A DNA stretch of 64,000 nt, from positions 558,001-622,000 of the forward strand of contig NZ_WTYN01000001.1 of the NCBI RefSeq assembly GCF_009827535.1. Direction: 5' to 3'. The stretch comes from Qipengyuania oceanensis. GTDB lineage: Bacteria; Pseudomonadota; Alphaproteobacteria; Sphingomonadales; Sphingomonadaceae. The translations under genes and the position numbers were made by a program. Numbering within the stretch: the first letter of the stretch is position 1; every line of letters starts with the position of its first letter. Under the pieces are notes generated by a model. It searched no databases. It saw nothing but the letters and a program-made list of their open reading frames with translations, and had not been told where the DNA came from. Shown here piece after piece: positions 1 through 8,292 of this stretch.

Positions 1-101
1 ATATCGACGTCGCGCTTTTCGGACAGCTCGCGATATCGACCGATCGCCAGATAGCTATAGGGCGAGCGAAAGCTGAAATAGAGGTCGGCAGTCAGCGTCA
101 T
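1..101 (-). CDS. DsbA/2-hydroxychromene-2-carboxylate isomerase-like protein (5' part only)
   Basis: Only the first 33 codons lie in the window; the gene runs off the left edge. The start ATG is at 101-99, with an AAGG ribosome-binding match six bases upstream. The N-terminus contains DLYFSFRSPYSYLA, the beta strand and SPYSY signature of kappa-class glutathione transferases and HCCA isomerases, which have a thioredoxin fold (the Ser replaces a thioredoxin Cys). Members of this family isomerise aromatic-degradation intermediates with glutathione or act as DsbA-like oxidoreductases; the fragment cannot tell which. It follows the upstream exported-protein gene by 19 bases on the same strand, so it is probably the third gene of the asd operon. 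Confidence 0.7.
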   Translation of the reverse strand, partial: MTLTADLYFSFRSPYSYLAIGRYRELSEKRDVD

Positions 102-120
102 GCCGACCTTGTTGCGCCAA

Positions 121-717
121 TCAGCGGAAGAAGCAATTCATCCCGGCGTTGAGCGACAAAATCGTGCCGTCCCGATCGACAAAACCGCCGACGCGCTCGC
201 CGCCGCCGAGCGGCTGATAGGAAAATTCGCCTTCCAGCGTGCTGCCGTCGGCCATCCGGCCTTCGTGATCGCGCGCGAGGTCGTCGAAGGTGGTGACGCC
301 CGGCTGCACACCATCGACCGTCGCGACCTTGCCACCGCTCTGCAGGAACCAGCCCACGAGGGCTCCGTCCTGGAAATTCAGCTGGAGCGGGCCGTATTGG
401 GCGAACTCCATCGGGCCCGCGCCACATTCCTCGTTCGAAGTGCGCTCTCTGGGTTCACCGAAAGCCTCTCGCGCGACGCGCTCGATCGACTCCTGCGGCG
501 CTCCGAAGCTGACCTGCACGGTCTCGGTACCGCCCGCGACGCGGTAACTGAGCCCGTCGGGGAGCAACGCCATCGACGGTTTCGCGCCGATCTCACTGTG
601 CATTTCGGTCGCGGCGCGATCTTCCGGGCTAGCGGCGGTTTCCTCGGCCTGGCGGCTGTCGGCCTGCTGGTTGCAGGCTGCAGGCAGCAGCAGGACGGCG
701 AGAAGGAAGCGCTTCAT
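121..717 (-). CDS. Small exported or lipid-anchored protein of unknown function
   Basis: 198 residues. I do not recognise a characterised family. The N-terminus (MKRFLLAVLLLPAACNQQ) is a short signal sequence ending in a Cys, so a lipoprotein is likely, although Pro at -3 makes the lipobox (PAAC) unusual. The mature part is soluble, starts with an Ala/Glu-rich linker, and has later Cys residues (EECG about residue 97 and NCFF at the C-terminus) that could form a disulfide in the periplasm. It begins 13 bases after the asd stop codon and is followed by the HCCA-isomerase-like gene, so it is probably co-transcribed with both. Nothing in it suggests a role in aspartate metabolism. Confidence 0.75.
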   Translation of the reverse strand: MKRFLLAVLLLPAACNQQADSRQAEETAASPEDRAATEMHSEIGAKPSMALLPDGLSYRVAGGTETVQVSFGAPQESIERVAREAFGEPRERTSNEECGAGPMEFAQYGPLQLNFQDGALVGWFLQSGGKVATVDGVQPGVTTFDDLARDHEGRMADGSTLEGEFSYQPLGGGERVGGFVDRDGTILSLNAGMNCFFR

Positions 718-730
718 TCTCGCCTAACGC

Positions 731-1756
731 TCAACCCTTCTTCAGGTGCCGTCGCCCGAGCAGTTCGGCAATCTGAACCGCGTTGAGCGCTGCACCCTTG
801 CGCAGGTTGTCGGACACGCACCACAGGGTCAGGCCGTTGTCGACCGTCGGATCGTCACGCACGCGGCTCACGTAGGTCGCGCCGTCACCGGCTGCCTCGA
901 CCGGGGTGACGTATCCACCGTCCTCGCGCTTGTCGACGAGCATGATGCCGGGGGCTTCGCGCAGGATATCCTGCGCTTGCTCGGCCGAAAGCTCGTTCTC
1001 GAACTCGATGTTGACCGCTTCGGAATGGCCGACGAAAACCGGCACGCGCACGCATGTCGCGTTGAGCTTGATCTTAGGGTCGAGGATCTTCTTCGTCTCG
1101 ACCACCATCTTCCATTCTTCCTTGGTCGAACCGTCATCCATGAAGACGTCGATGTGCGGAATGACGTTGAAGGCGATCTGCTTGGTGAACTTGTTCGCCT
1201 CGACACTGTCGCCGACGAAGATCCCGCGGCTCTGTTCGAACAGCTCGTCCATGCCCGCCTTGCCCGCGCCGGAAACCGACTGGTAGGTCGAGACGACGAC
1301 GCGCTTGATGGTCGCGGCATCGTGCAGCGGCTTGAGGGCAACGACCAGCTGCGCGGTCGAGCAGTTCGGATTGGCGATGATGTTGCGCTTGGAATAGCCG
1401 TCGATCGCGTCGGGATTCACTTCCGGCACGATCAACGGAACGTCGGGATCCATGCGGTAAAGCGAGCTGTTGTCGATCACCACGCAGCCCGCCGCGGCGG
1501 CCTTGGGCGCATATTCCTTCGCCGGGCCGCTACCGGCCGCGAACAGGGCGATGTCCCAGCCGCTGAAATCGAAATGCTCGATGTTCCTGCACTTGAGCAT
1601 CTTCCCGGTGTCGCCGAATTCGACTTCCGTGCCATGCGATCGCGACGATGCGACAGCCGCGACCTCGTCGCAGGGAAACTCGCGCTCGGCGAGAATGGCC
1701 ATCATCTCGCGGCCCACGTTGCCCGTCGCGCCGACGATCGCTACCCGGTAACCCAT
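731..1756 (-). CDS. asd: Aspartate-semialdehyde dehydrogenase
   Basis: 341 residues, normal for the family. It makes aspartate-4-semialdehyde from aspartyl phosphate with NADPH, the branch point to lysine/diaminopimelate, methionine and threonine. The sequence shows the N-terminal Rossmann loop GATGNVG (residues 9-15) and the active-site cysteine in NPNCSTAQ (Cys132), followed by the STYQSVSGAGKAG segment typical of the enzyme. The start ATG at 1756 directly precedes the MGYRVAIVGATG core. About 100 bases separate it from the degraded permease upstream, enough for its own promoter. The two genes downstream on the same strand follow closely. Confidence 0.97.
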   Translation of the reverse strand: MGYRVAIVGATGNVGREMMAILAEREFPCDEVAAVASSRSHGTEVEFGDTGKMLKCRNIEHFDFSGWDIALFAAGSGPAKEYAPKAAAAGCVVIDNSSLYRMDPDVPLIVPEVNPDAIDGYSKRNIIANPNCSTAQLVVALKPLHDAATIKRVVVSTYQSVSGAGKAGMDELFEQSRGIFVGDSVEANKFTKQIAFNVIPHIDVFMDDGSTKEEWKMVVETKKILDPKIKLNATCVRVPVFVGHSEAVNIEFENELSAEQAQDILREAPGIMLVDKREDGGYVTPVEAAGDGATYVSRVRDDPTVDNGLTLWCVSDNLRKGAALNAVQIAELLGRRHLKKG

Positions 1757-1853
1757 CTCAACTCACTCCGATCTCACTGCTGCTCGTGCAGGCGCGCGGC
1801 GATAGCCTAGTCGTGCTGCAGCGCAAAACACTTCCGCTAGGGCGATGCCTAGT

Positions 1854-2463
1854 TCAGATAAGGCCGCTGAGGTGAGCTGCAAGCACCAGCAGCGCCGCAA
1901 AGCTCAGCACCGTGCCTGGCAGGGTGATCCAACGCGAACCGACATCGCGGCGCAGCGCAAGGGCATTGAGTGTGCCGAACGCCATCAGGAAAACCAGGCT
2001 AGCCCCGCTCACGAGCCCGTCGAGCCCGCCGAGAAGCGCCAGCGCCAGGGCAAGCGCGGACAGCACGAGAACCGACCAGTACGGAGATCAACGCGGCGCT
2101 GCCGATCGCCAGCGGCATGACTTTCGTGAGCGTGGCCTTGCGATCCTCCATCTCGTCGTAATCGTAGGCGAGAAGCTCGAACCCCTCGTACGCCATGAAG
2201 ACGCTCGCGGCGCCGATCACGATACCGATCAAGCCGGGTTACGAGGCGATTTCGAGCTTCCCCGCATCGAAGCCGGAAAGCCCGAGAACGGCCAGGGCGG
2301 CAAGGATCGCGAGTTTGACGACCACGATACCGATCTCGACCCCGGCGCTGGAGATGACCACCCCGAGCGTCGAGAATATCCCGCCGCCGACCATTCCTCC
2401 GACAGCTATGGCCCAGACCGCCCATGGCCCGAGCTTGCCCGACGTATCGCCGACGCCGCTCAT
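1854..2463 (-). pseudogene. Amino acid (APC family) permease remnant with internal deletions, a stop and a frameshift
   Basis: Three fragments of one APC-type transporter remain. The first, starting at ATG 2463-2461, has the family's first helix (GGMVGGGIFSTLG) and then jumps at about 2340 to a later helix (VEIGIVVVKLAILA), so helices two to about five are missing. A TAA stop sits at 2241-2239. The same frame continues with SVFMAYEGFELLAYDYDEM, the helix-six region. Near 2080 the frame shifts by one base and lands in the penultimate helices (ALALLGGLDGLVSGASLVF). About 200 codons remain against roughly 430 in intact members. The start overlaps the stop of the upstream S9 peptidase gene, so the intact gene was once its coupled partner. 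Confidence 0.85.
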
Positions 2464-4694
2464 TCGGGCGGCGTTACGCCATGCCGCTCCAGGAAGTTCA
2501 TGATCGTGTACCACAGGTGCGGGCTGATCTTCGGCCCACCGACGCCATGCGTCTGCCCGGGATAAAGCATCATCTCGAACGGCACGTTCGCGCCCTGCAT
2601 CGTCGCGATCAGTTCCGACGAGTTCTCGAATACGACATTGTCGTCGGCCATCCCGTGGATCAGCAGCAGCGGATCGGTGATCTTCACCGAATCCTCGATC
2701 ACCGCGCCGACCTTGTAGGCTTCCGGCTCATCCTGCGGCGTGCCCATGTAGCGTTCGGTATAGGCCGTGTCGTAGAGTTCCCACTTGGTCACCGGCGCAC
2801 CCGAGATGCCGGCGGCATAGAGTCCCGGATCGGCTTCCAGCATCGCCAGCGTCATGTAGCCGCCATAGGACCAGCCATATGTCGCGATCTTCGCCGGATC
2901 GACGAAGGGCAGCGTCTTGAGGTACTCGGCCCCGACCTTCTGGTCTTCCACCTCGACCGTGCCCATCGCGCGATAGATCGGCTTTTCGAAGGCAACGCCG
3001 CGGTTGTAGCTGCCGCGGTTGTCGATCGTGAAATGGATGTAACCGGCATCGACGATCGCCTGCTCGAGCGCCCCGCCCCACCCCTTGGTGACGACCTGCA
3101 CGTGCGGCCCGCCGTAGTGCTGGAAGAACACCGGGTATTTCTTGCCCGGCTCCATCTTGGGCTTGAGCATCCGCCAGTACATCACCTGGCCGTCGGCAGC
3201 TTTCAGCGTGCCGTATTCCGGCGTAACGTGGCTCGCGACATAAGGCGCGTAGGGATGCCCGGCATCGAGGGTGTTTTCCTCGATCCAGGTGATCCGCTTG
3301 CCGTCGGTATCGGCGATGAAGCTCTGGGTTGGCTGGCTGGTCGAATTGCGCGAGACGAGCAGTGTCTGTGCCTTGCCGTCCATTGCCACCGAGTTGACGT
3401 AGGCCGGATCGGTCAGCCGGACGATCTCGGATGGGTTCGCCAGCGACAGGCGATAGGCCTGCGTCGCCAGAACGTCGTCCTTGTTGGCAGTGAAATAGAC
3501 GAGGCCCTTGTCCTGGTCGACGCCGTCGAGGTCGGTGACGACCCAGTTGCCCTTGGTCAGCTGGGTCCACTTGCCGTCGGCGAAGCGGTAGAGGTGGCCG
3601 AAACCGTCACGCTCGCTGCGCCACAGGATCGAGCCGTCCTTCATGATCTTGTAGCTGTCGGTCAGGTTGATCCAGTGATCGTCCGCCGCGCGCTCGGTAA
3701 ACAGGATCTGGCTCTTGCCCGTCGCCGGATCGACCGTGAGCATGTCGAGCCTGGATTGCGCCCGGTCGAGCCGCTGGACGTACATCGTCTTGCCGTCGGC
3801 CGACCAGTCGACCCGCGCGAGATAGAATTCCTCCTCGCCCAGCGGGACTTCGACACGGTTCTTGCCGTCCGGGTCCATCACGAACAACCGAACCTCGGCA
3901 TTGGGCGTACCGGTGGCGGGATAGCGCTGGTCGAACACCTTGGTCCCGGTCGCCCCGATCGAGGCGCGGGTGACGATGCCGACCGGCGCCTCGTCGGTGC
4001 GCTGCACGGCGATCCGCCGTTCGTCCGGCGACCACCAGAAGCCGGTCATCCGGTCGAGCTCTTCCTGGACGACGAATTCGGCCTCGCCCCACAGAACGGT
4101 CTCGTCTTCCTGCGGCGTGATCGGCTGCGGTTCCTCGCCGACTTTGCCGACGTAGAGCTGCCGATCGCGCACGAAACTTATGTGTTCGCCCTTGGGGCTG
4201 AGCGTGGGATTAAGTTCGCCTTCTTCGGTCTCGGTCAGGCGGGTGACCGTGCCGTCGAGCCCGGCCAGATAGAGGTCACCATCGAGCGGCACTAGCAGCG
4301 CATCGCCGGTGTCCGACCACTGGTAGGTGACGATACCCTTGAGCGTGCCAATGCGCGCGCGCTCGCGCTGCATCTTCTCCGCTTCGGACAGTTCCGCCCC
4401 GCTGCCGACCTTCTCGCTGTCGACGAGCATCCGCCAGTCGCCGGTCTGCCGGTCGAAGGCCCACAGGTCGTAACGATCCTTGTCGTCTTCCCGGTTCCGC
4501 AGAACGGTCAGGTAACGCCCGTCGGGCGAGAGCTTGACCGCGCGCGGGCTCGAACCGTTGAGGCTCGGGCTGCCGAAGACCTTCTCGAACGTCAGCTGCC
4601 GGCCTTGTTCGGTCTGCGTTCCGCTCATCGCGTGGTGATCCGCAAGGGCAGGAGCGGAGAGGCAGAGTGCGGTGGCAGCAAGAAGTGTGCGCAT
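2460..4694 (-). CDS. S9 family (dipeptidyl peptidase IV-like) exported peptidase
   Basis: 744 residues. An N-terminal signal peptide (about residues 1-18, ending ALA-DHH) sends it to the periplasm. The middle is a beta-propeller built of WD40/TolB-like repeats with SPDGRYL and WSPDERR motifs, and the C-terminal third is an alpha/beta hydrolase. The catalytic triad is visible: Ser609 in GWSYGGYM, Asp684 in HGMADDNV and His716 in GQTHG. The family removes dipeptides, often after proline, from peptide N-termini. Coupling to a now-broken amino acid permease suggests a former peptide-use pair. The nearest intact gene upstream on this strand is rplS, whose terminator separates the two. Confidence 0.93.
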   Translation of the reverse strand: MRTLLAATALCLSAPALADHHAMSGTQTEQGRQLTFEKVFGSPSLNGSSPRAVKLSPDGRYLTVLRNREDDKDRYDLWAFDRQTGDWRMLVDSEKVGSGAELSEAEKMQRERARIGTLKGIVTYQWSDTGDALLVPLDGDLYLAGLDGTVTRLTETEEGELNPTLSPKGEHISFVRDRQLYVGKVGEEPQPITPQEDETVLWGEAEFVVQEELDRMTGFWWSPDERRIAVQRTDEAPVGIVTRASIGATGTKVFDQRYPATGTPNAEVRLFVMDPDGKNRVEVPLGEEEFYLARVDWSADGKTMYVQRLDRAQSRLDMLTVDPATGKSQILFTERAADDHWINLTDSYKIMKDGSILWRSERDGFGHLYRFADGKWTQLTKGNWVVTDLDGVDQDKGLVYFTANKDDVLATQAYRLSLANPSEIVRLTDPAYVNSVAMDGKAQTLLVSRNSTSQPTQSFIADTDGKRITWIEENTLDAGHPYAPYVASHVTPEYGTLKAADGQVMYWRMLKPKMEPGKKYPVFFQHYGGPHVQVVTKGWGGALEQAIVDAGYIHFTIDNRGSYNRGVAFEKPIYRAMGTVEVEDQKVGAEYLKTLPFVDPAKIATYGWSYGGYMTLAMLEADPGLYAAGISGAPVTKWELYDTAYTERYMGTPQDEPEAYKVGAVIEDSVKITDPLLLIHGMADDNVVFENSSELIATMQGANVPFEMMLYPGQTHGVGGPKISPHLWYTIMNFLERHGVTPPE

Positions 4695-4710
4695 AACAAG
4701 GCTTTCGAAT

Positions 4711-4756
4711 CCCGGAAAAGAAAAGGGCGCCCCGACATGCCGCCGGGACGCCCTTT
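4711..4756 (-). terminator. Intrinsic terminator after rplS
   Basis: The arms 4722-4734 and 4744-4756 form a 13-base-pair hairpin with one G-U pair. On the minus strand it is followed by a T-rich run (4724-4712). It ends the trmD-rplS unit before the S9 peptidase gene. Confidence 0.85.
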
Positions 4757-4781
4757 CGTCAAACAGTTGCCTGTGTAACTA

Positions 4782-5156
4782 TTACGCCTTGGGCGCGTTC
4801 TCGCGACGTTCGGCGATACGCGCGCGCTTGCCGGTGCGGCCGCGCAGGTAATAGAGCTTCGCACGGCGCACGATACCGCGACGCACGACGGTGATGCTGT
4901 CGACGATCGGCGAGTACAGCGGGAACACGCGTTCCACGCCTTCACCGAACGAGAGCTTGCGCACCGTGAAATTGCTGTTGATCGAGCGGTTCGACCGCGC
5001 GATGCACACGCCTTCGAAGTTCTGTACACGCTCGCGCGTGCCTTCGATGACCTTCACGCCCACGCGAACGGTGTCGCCCGGACGAAAATCGGGGATCTCT
5101 TTCCCCTCTGCGAGTTGCTCGATGGCTTCCGCTTCGAGCTGCTGAATCAGGTTCAT
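4782..5156 (-). CDS. rplS: 50S ribosomal protein L19
   Basis: 124 residues, standard length. L19 sits at the interface between the large and small ribosomal subunits. The sequence carries the family core [20 protein letters not shown], the FEGVCIA strand and the [15 protein letters not shown]-terminus. Its ATG (5156-5154) overlaps the TGA stop of trmD, so translation is coupled. In most proteobacteria the order is rpsP-rimM-trmD-rplS; here trmD-rplS has been separated from rpsP-rimM by other genes. A strong terminator follows. Confidence 0.98.
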   Translation of the reverse strand: MNLIQQLEAEAIEQLAEGKEIPDFRPGDTVRVGVKVIEGTRERVQNFEGVCIARSNRSINSNFTVRKLSFGEGVERVFPLYSPIVDSITVVRRGIVRRAKLYYLRGRTGKRARIAERRENAPKA

Positions 5157-5902
5157 GTGCCCTGGTCCTTCTGTTCATGCCGCGCGCCAGAGGCAGGCTG
5201 GTCCCGAACGTCCCTGTGACGCTCCCAAAGGTCCGGCCTGCGTAACCGAGTATCGTCCTCGCTGCGTTGCTTGCGCCACGCCGCGATCTTCGCATGATCC
5301 CCCGATCGCAGCACTTCGGGGATCGTGCGCCCTTCCCATTCCTGAGGTCGGGTGTAATGCGGATATTCGAGCAGACCTTCCTCGAAGGATTCCTCGGCTC
5401 CGCTATCCGGCGCGCCCATTACCCCCGGCAACAGGCGAATGCAAGCATCGAGTATGGCGAGCGCGGCAGGCTCTCCGCCAGACAGGACGATGTCGGCAAG
5501 GCTGACCTGCTCGATCTGCGGATAGGCCTCGAAGATACGCTCGTCGAAGCCCTCGAACCGGCCGCAAAGGATGGTAACTCCGCCGCCTGATGCGATCTGG
5601 CGGATGCGGGCTTGCGTTATCGGCCGCCCGCGCGGTGTCATCGCCAGTACGGGTGCGTCCGGACGGCTTCCGATGGCATGGTCCAGCGCCCGGGAGAGAA
5701 CGTCGGGCTTCAGCACCATGCCCGCCCCGCCGCCGGCTGGCGTATCGTCGACCGTACGGTGCTTGTCCGTCGCAAAGTCGCGGAGCTGCACCGCCTCGCA
5801 AGACCATTTTCCCTGCTCGAGCGCCCGCCCGGCCAGGCTCACGCCCAGCGGCCCGGGAAACATCTCGGGATAAAGCGTCAGGATGGTGGCGGCGAAGGTC
5901 AT
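5153..5902 (-). CDS. trmD: tRNA (guanine-N1)-methyltransferase
   Basis: 249 residues from ATG 5902. TrmD adds a methyl group to N1 of G37 in tRNAs with G36, preventing +1 frameshifts. It has a SPOUT (trefoil-knot) methyltransferase domain: [15 protein letters not shown] at the start, the [15 protein letters not shown] loop, [12 protein letters not shown], and [16 protein letters not shown], which forms the SAM-binding knot. The open frame extends 18 codons further upstream, but that segment is not TrmD-like and would bring it close to the divergent flavoprotein gene, so the internal ATG is chosen. Its stop overlaps the rplS start. Confidence 0.96.
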   Translation of the reverse strand: MTFAATILTLYPEMFPGPLGVSLAGRALEQGKWSCEAVQLRDFATDKHRTVDDTPAGGGAGMVLKPDVLSRALDHAIGSRPDAPVLAMTPRGRPITQARIRQIASGGGVTILCGRFEGFDERIFEAYPQIEQVSLADIVLSGGEPAALAILDACIRLLPGVMGAPDSGAEESFEEGLLEYPHYTRPQEWEGRTIPEVLRSGDHAKIAAWRKQRSEDDTRLRRPDLWERHRDVRDQPASGARHEQKDQGT

Positions 5903-5958
5903 CGCGCGCCGGTTAGCCGAGCGGGGACCGCAAAGCCATCCCGCGCGTTGGCGCATCC

Positions 5959-6867
5959 ATGGAAGATTGCATCATCATCGGCGGCGGACCTGCGGGACTG
6001 ACGGCCGCCATCTATCTCGCGCGCTATCATCTCGACGTCCGCCTGTTCGACTGCGGGACGAGCCGCGCGGCGCTGATCCCCTGCACTCACAACCACGCGG
6101 GATATCCCGACGGGATCGAGGGCACGGAGCTGCTGGCACGTATGCACGAGCAGGCGGCGAAATACGGCTGCAAGCGGGAGAACAAGCGCGTCGAGCATCT
6201 CGCCGTGGCGGGGGATCACTTCGCAGTCGGCACAGACGAGGGAACGTTCAACGCTCGCTCGGTCCTGCTGGCGACCGGGGTCTTCAACCGCCATCCGCCG
6301 GGGATGAGCGACGAACTGCACGACGAAGCGCTGTCACGCGGCCTGCTGCGCTATTGCCCGGTGTGCGACGGTTACGAAGTGACGGACAAGCGTGTCGGCG
6401 TGATCGGCACGTCGGACCATGGAACGGCGGAAACGATTTTCCTGCGTGGCTTCACCCGCGACCTGACGCTGATCTCGCCCGACGGCGATCACGACCTGTC
6501 GACGGATTGTTCGAGCGAGCTCGACCAGGCAGGCGTGCGCCGCGTGGCCGGCCCTTGCGGGAAATACGAAATTCGCGGCGACAAGCTCGGGGTCGATACT
6601 GCCGACGGCTGGCTCGAATTCGACAGCGTCTACCCCGCGCTCGGCAGCGATGTGCGTTCCGGGCTGGCGGTGATGGCCGGCGCGAAAACCACCGGCGACG
6701 GCTGCATCGTGGTCGACGACCACCAGGAGACTAGCGTGCCGAGGCTGTTCGCAGCCGGGGACGTCGTCATCGGGCTGGACCAGATCAGTCATGCCATGGG
6801 AGCTGCGGGCGTAGCCGCGACAACCATTCGCAACACCCTAGCAGAAGAACGACCGATAAGACGCTGA
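5959..6867 (+). CDS. Thioredoxin-reductase-like FAD-dependent oxidoreductase
   Basis: 302 residues, the size of bacterial thioredoxin reductases. Residues 8-13 (GGGPAG) are the FAD dinucleotide fold, [13 protein letters not shown] closes the first FAD segment, and [16 protein letters not shown] near the C-terminus is the second FAD motif. A redox pair is present as CPVCDG (Cys133, Cys136), where true thioredoxin reductases usually have CATC. The NADPH-binding segment reads [11 protein letters not shown] rather than the usual GGGDSAxEEA, and the HRRDxxRA phosphate-binding motif is missing, so its electron donor and partner are uncertain. It is the only plus-strand gene inside the otherwise minus-strand rpsP to rplS region, 57 bases from trmD and divergent from it. 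Confidence 0.85.
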   Translation: MEDCIIIGGGPAGLTAAIYLARYHLDVRLFDCGTSRAALIPCTHNHAGYPDGIEGTELLARMHEQAAKYGCKRENKRVEHLAVAGDHFAVGTDEGTFNARSVLLATGVFNRHPPGMSDELHDEALSRGLLRYCPVCDGYEVTDKRVGVIGTSDHGTAETIFLRGFTRDLTLISPDGDHDLSTDCSSELDQAGVRRVAGPCGKYEIRGDKLGVDTADGWLEFDSVYPALGSDVRSGLAVMAGAKTTGDGCIVVDDHQETSVPRLFAAGDVVIGLDQISHAMGAAGVAATTIRNTLAEERPIRR

Positions 6868-6890
6868 TTTCAGGACGGAATATCCGGCCA

Positions 6891-7181
6891 TTAGTTCTGA
6901 GAGATCGACCCTCGCGGCTTCACGTAGCGCGTCGATCCGATTGCCGCCGCCACACCGGCCAGAGCCGCCCCGCCGAGCACCAGCAGGTCGGTTCCCGTAG
7001 CGACCACGCTGTCGCGCGGGCCGATATGGGCGGCGAGCGTCACCACGACCGGGCCAAACCCGGAAAGCGCATGGCGCAAGCGTTTCGAGACATGAGGCGA
7101 AAACCTGAGAACCGCCAGATTGACTGCTGCTGCCGCTGCGGTGCAGGTCGCCAGGACAAGTGCAGGATTATCGATCATCAT
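6891..7181 (-). CDS. Small membrane protein of unknown function
   Basis: 96 residues, not recognised. Three hydrophobic segments are visible (about residues 7-27, 41-53 and 66-85), with a basic stretch between the first two (HVSKRLRHA). Two consecutive ATG codons (7181 and 7178) follow a GGGG ribosome-binding match; the second has the better spacing. The gene lies between rimM and the convergent flavoprotein gene, and a near-perfect 24-base palindrome lies about 30 bases upstream of its start, suggesting control by its own repressor. Its real existence rests on the ribosome-binding site, hydrophobic pattern and upstream operator. Confidence 0.6.
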   Translation of the reverse strand: MMIDNPALVLATCTAAAAAVNLAVLRFSPHVSKRLRHALSGFGPVVVTLAAHIGPRDSVVATGTDLLVLGGAALAGVAAAIGSTRYVKPRGSISQN

Positions 7182-7211
7182 TTTCCCCGTTTAGCTTTTC
7201 ACTACCGGAGG

Positions 7212-7235
7212 AGTGTATTGCACGTACAATACACT
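7212..7235. promoter_or_regulatory. 24-base palindromic operator candidate
   Basis: Arms AGTGTATTG and CAATACACT flank a central ACGT; 22 of 24 positions are symmetric and only the pair 7221/7226 breaks the symmetry. Read on the minus strand, a possible -35 (TTGATC) and -10 (AATACA) are 17 bases apart and the palindrome covers the spacer and -10, the usual place for a repressor site. It lies between the rimM stop codon and the 96-residue membrane protein gene. AGTGTA...TACACT half-sites recall those reported for some GntR-family (YtrA-type) repressors; that assignment is only a guess, and no such regulator gene is in this window. Confidence 0.55.
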
Positions 7236-7248
7236 TGATCAAGCCGGG

Positions 7249-7740
7249 CTAGTCGTTCTCGACAAAATCCGTGTTGACGACGAGGCGCTCGGCATCCCAC
7301 GAAGGAACCGCCTGTTCGGTCAGCGGGACCATGAACTTTTGGCCATCGGCCTTTTCGATTTCTACGATGTCGGTCGCACCGAAGTTTTCGACCGCGTGCA
7401 CCGTACCCACCGGGTCGCCCGCATCGGTGATCACCGCCAGGCCGAGGAGATCGGAGAAGTAGAACTCGCCTTCGGCCAGGCCGGGCAAGGCATCGCGCGG
7501 GGCCTCGATCAACGTGCCGCGCAGTTTTTCCGCCGCCGTGCGATCGGAAACCTCGTCGAAACGGGCGATCGCCCCACCCTTGTTGTCGGAGCGCAGCTTT
7601 TTCAGCGTGAGCGCGCCGCCGTTCAGGCTCTTGATCGAGGCGAGCGTGTCGACGCCTTCGCCGAAGAGCTTAAGGCGGACTTCGCCCGCCACGCCATGCG
7701 CGCCGACGACGGCTGCGAGCGTGACGGGCTTGTCCTGCAT
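7249..7740 (-). CDS. rimM: Ribosome maturation factor RimM
   Basis: 163 residues. RimM helps assemble the head of the 30S subunit by binding S19. The N-terminal domain shows AAVVGAHGVAGEVRLKLF and the EAPRDALPGLAEGEFYFSDL linker; the C-terminal PRC-barrel carries GTVHAVENFGATDIVEI and the VPLTEQAV strand. It starts nine bases after the rpsP stop on the same strand, as in most proteobacteria. The expected next gene, trmD, is instead about 1.3 kb further on, beyond a membrane gene and a plus-strand flavoprotein. Confidence 0.97.
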   Translation of the reverse strand: MQDKPVTLAAVVGAHGVAGEVRLKLFGEGVDTLASIKSLNGGALTLKKLRSDNKGGAIARFDEVSDRTAAEKLRGTLIEAPRDALPGLAEGEFYFSDLLGLAVITDAGDPVGTVHAVENFGATDIVEIEKADGQKFMVPLTEQAVPSWDAERLVVNTDFVEND

Positions 7741-7749
7741 CGAAACGGC

Positions 7750-8259
7750 TTACTCGGCCTTTTCGGCGCCTTCGGCCGGTGCTTCTTCAGCAGCGGCTTC
7801 TTCGGCGGTTTCCGTAGCTTCGGCAGCAACGCCTTCATCGGAAGCTGCTTCCTCGGTTGCGGTTTCTTCCGCGGCCGGAGCGTTGGCTTCTTCCTCGGCT
7901 GCCTTGGCGGCTTCCTCAGCTTCGGCTGCCTTGGCAGCCTTTTCTTCGGCACGTTCCTTGGCCTTCTCGCCAGGCTCGGCCTTGTTCGGGTTGTTGCGGG
8001 CTGCACGCTCGCGGATGCCGGCGGCATCGAGGAAGCGGGCGACACGGTCCGACGGCTGCGCGCCGACGCCCAGCCAGTAGCGGGCCCGGTCTTCGTTCAG
8101 CTTCACGCGGCCTTCGTCGTCCTTGGGCAGGAGCGGATTGTAGACACCGATCTGCTCGAGATACTTGCCGTCACGCGCCTTGCGGCTGTCGGCCGCGACG
8201 ATGCGATAATACGGACGCTTCTTCGCGCCACCGCGCGAAAGCCGGAGAGAGATTGCCAT
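7750..8259 (-). CDS. rpsP: 30S ribosomal protein S16 with a long acidic tail
   Basis: 169 residues, about twice the usual 80-90. Residues 1-85 are ordinary S16 ([48 protein letters not shown]). The remaining half is a low-complexity chain of Ala, Glu and a few Lys, likely helical or disordered and facing solvent. Similar tails occur in S16 of sphingomonads. It lies 33 bases downstream of ffh and nine upstream of rimM. The tail is in frame with no sign of a frameshift, so I treat it as real. Confidence 0.97.
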   Translation of the reverse strand: MAISLRLSRGGAKKRPYYRIVAADSRKARDGKYLEQIGVYNPLLPKDDEGRVKLNEDRARYWLGVGAQPSDRVARFLDAAGIRERAARNNPNKAEPGEKAKERAEEKAAKAAEAEEAAKAAEEEANAPAAEETATEEAASDEGVAAEATETAEEAAAEEAPAEGAEKAE

Positions 8260-8292
8260 TGTGTGTTACCTTTCGAAATTAAACGTTTGAAA

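Noticed and set aside
746-1810. Long plus-strand open frame of 354 codons opposite asd
   Set aside because: It mirrors the codons of a clear asd gene, has a His/Asp/Arg-rich composition typical of antisense frames in GC-rich DNA and no family resemblance.
2424-4295. Plus-strand open frame of 623 codons opposite the S9 peptidase
   Set aside because: It is antisense to a peptidase with signal peptide and full catalytic triad; its composition is that of a shadow frame.
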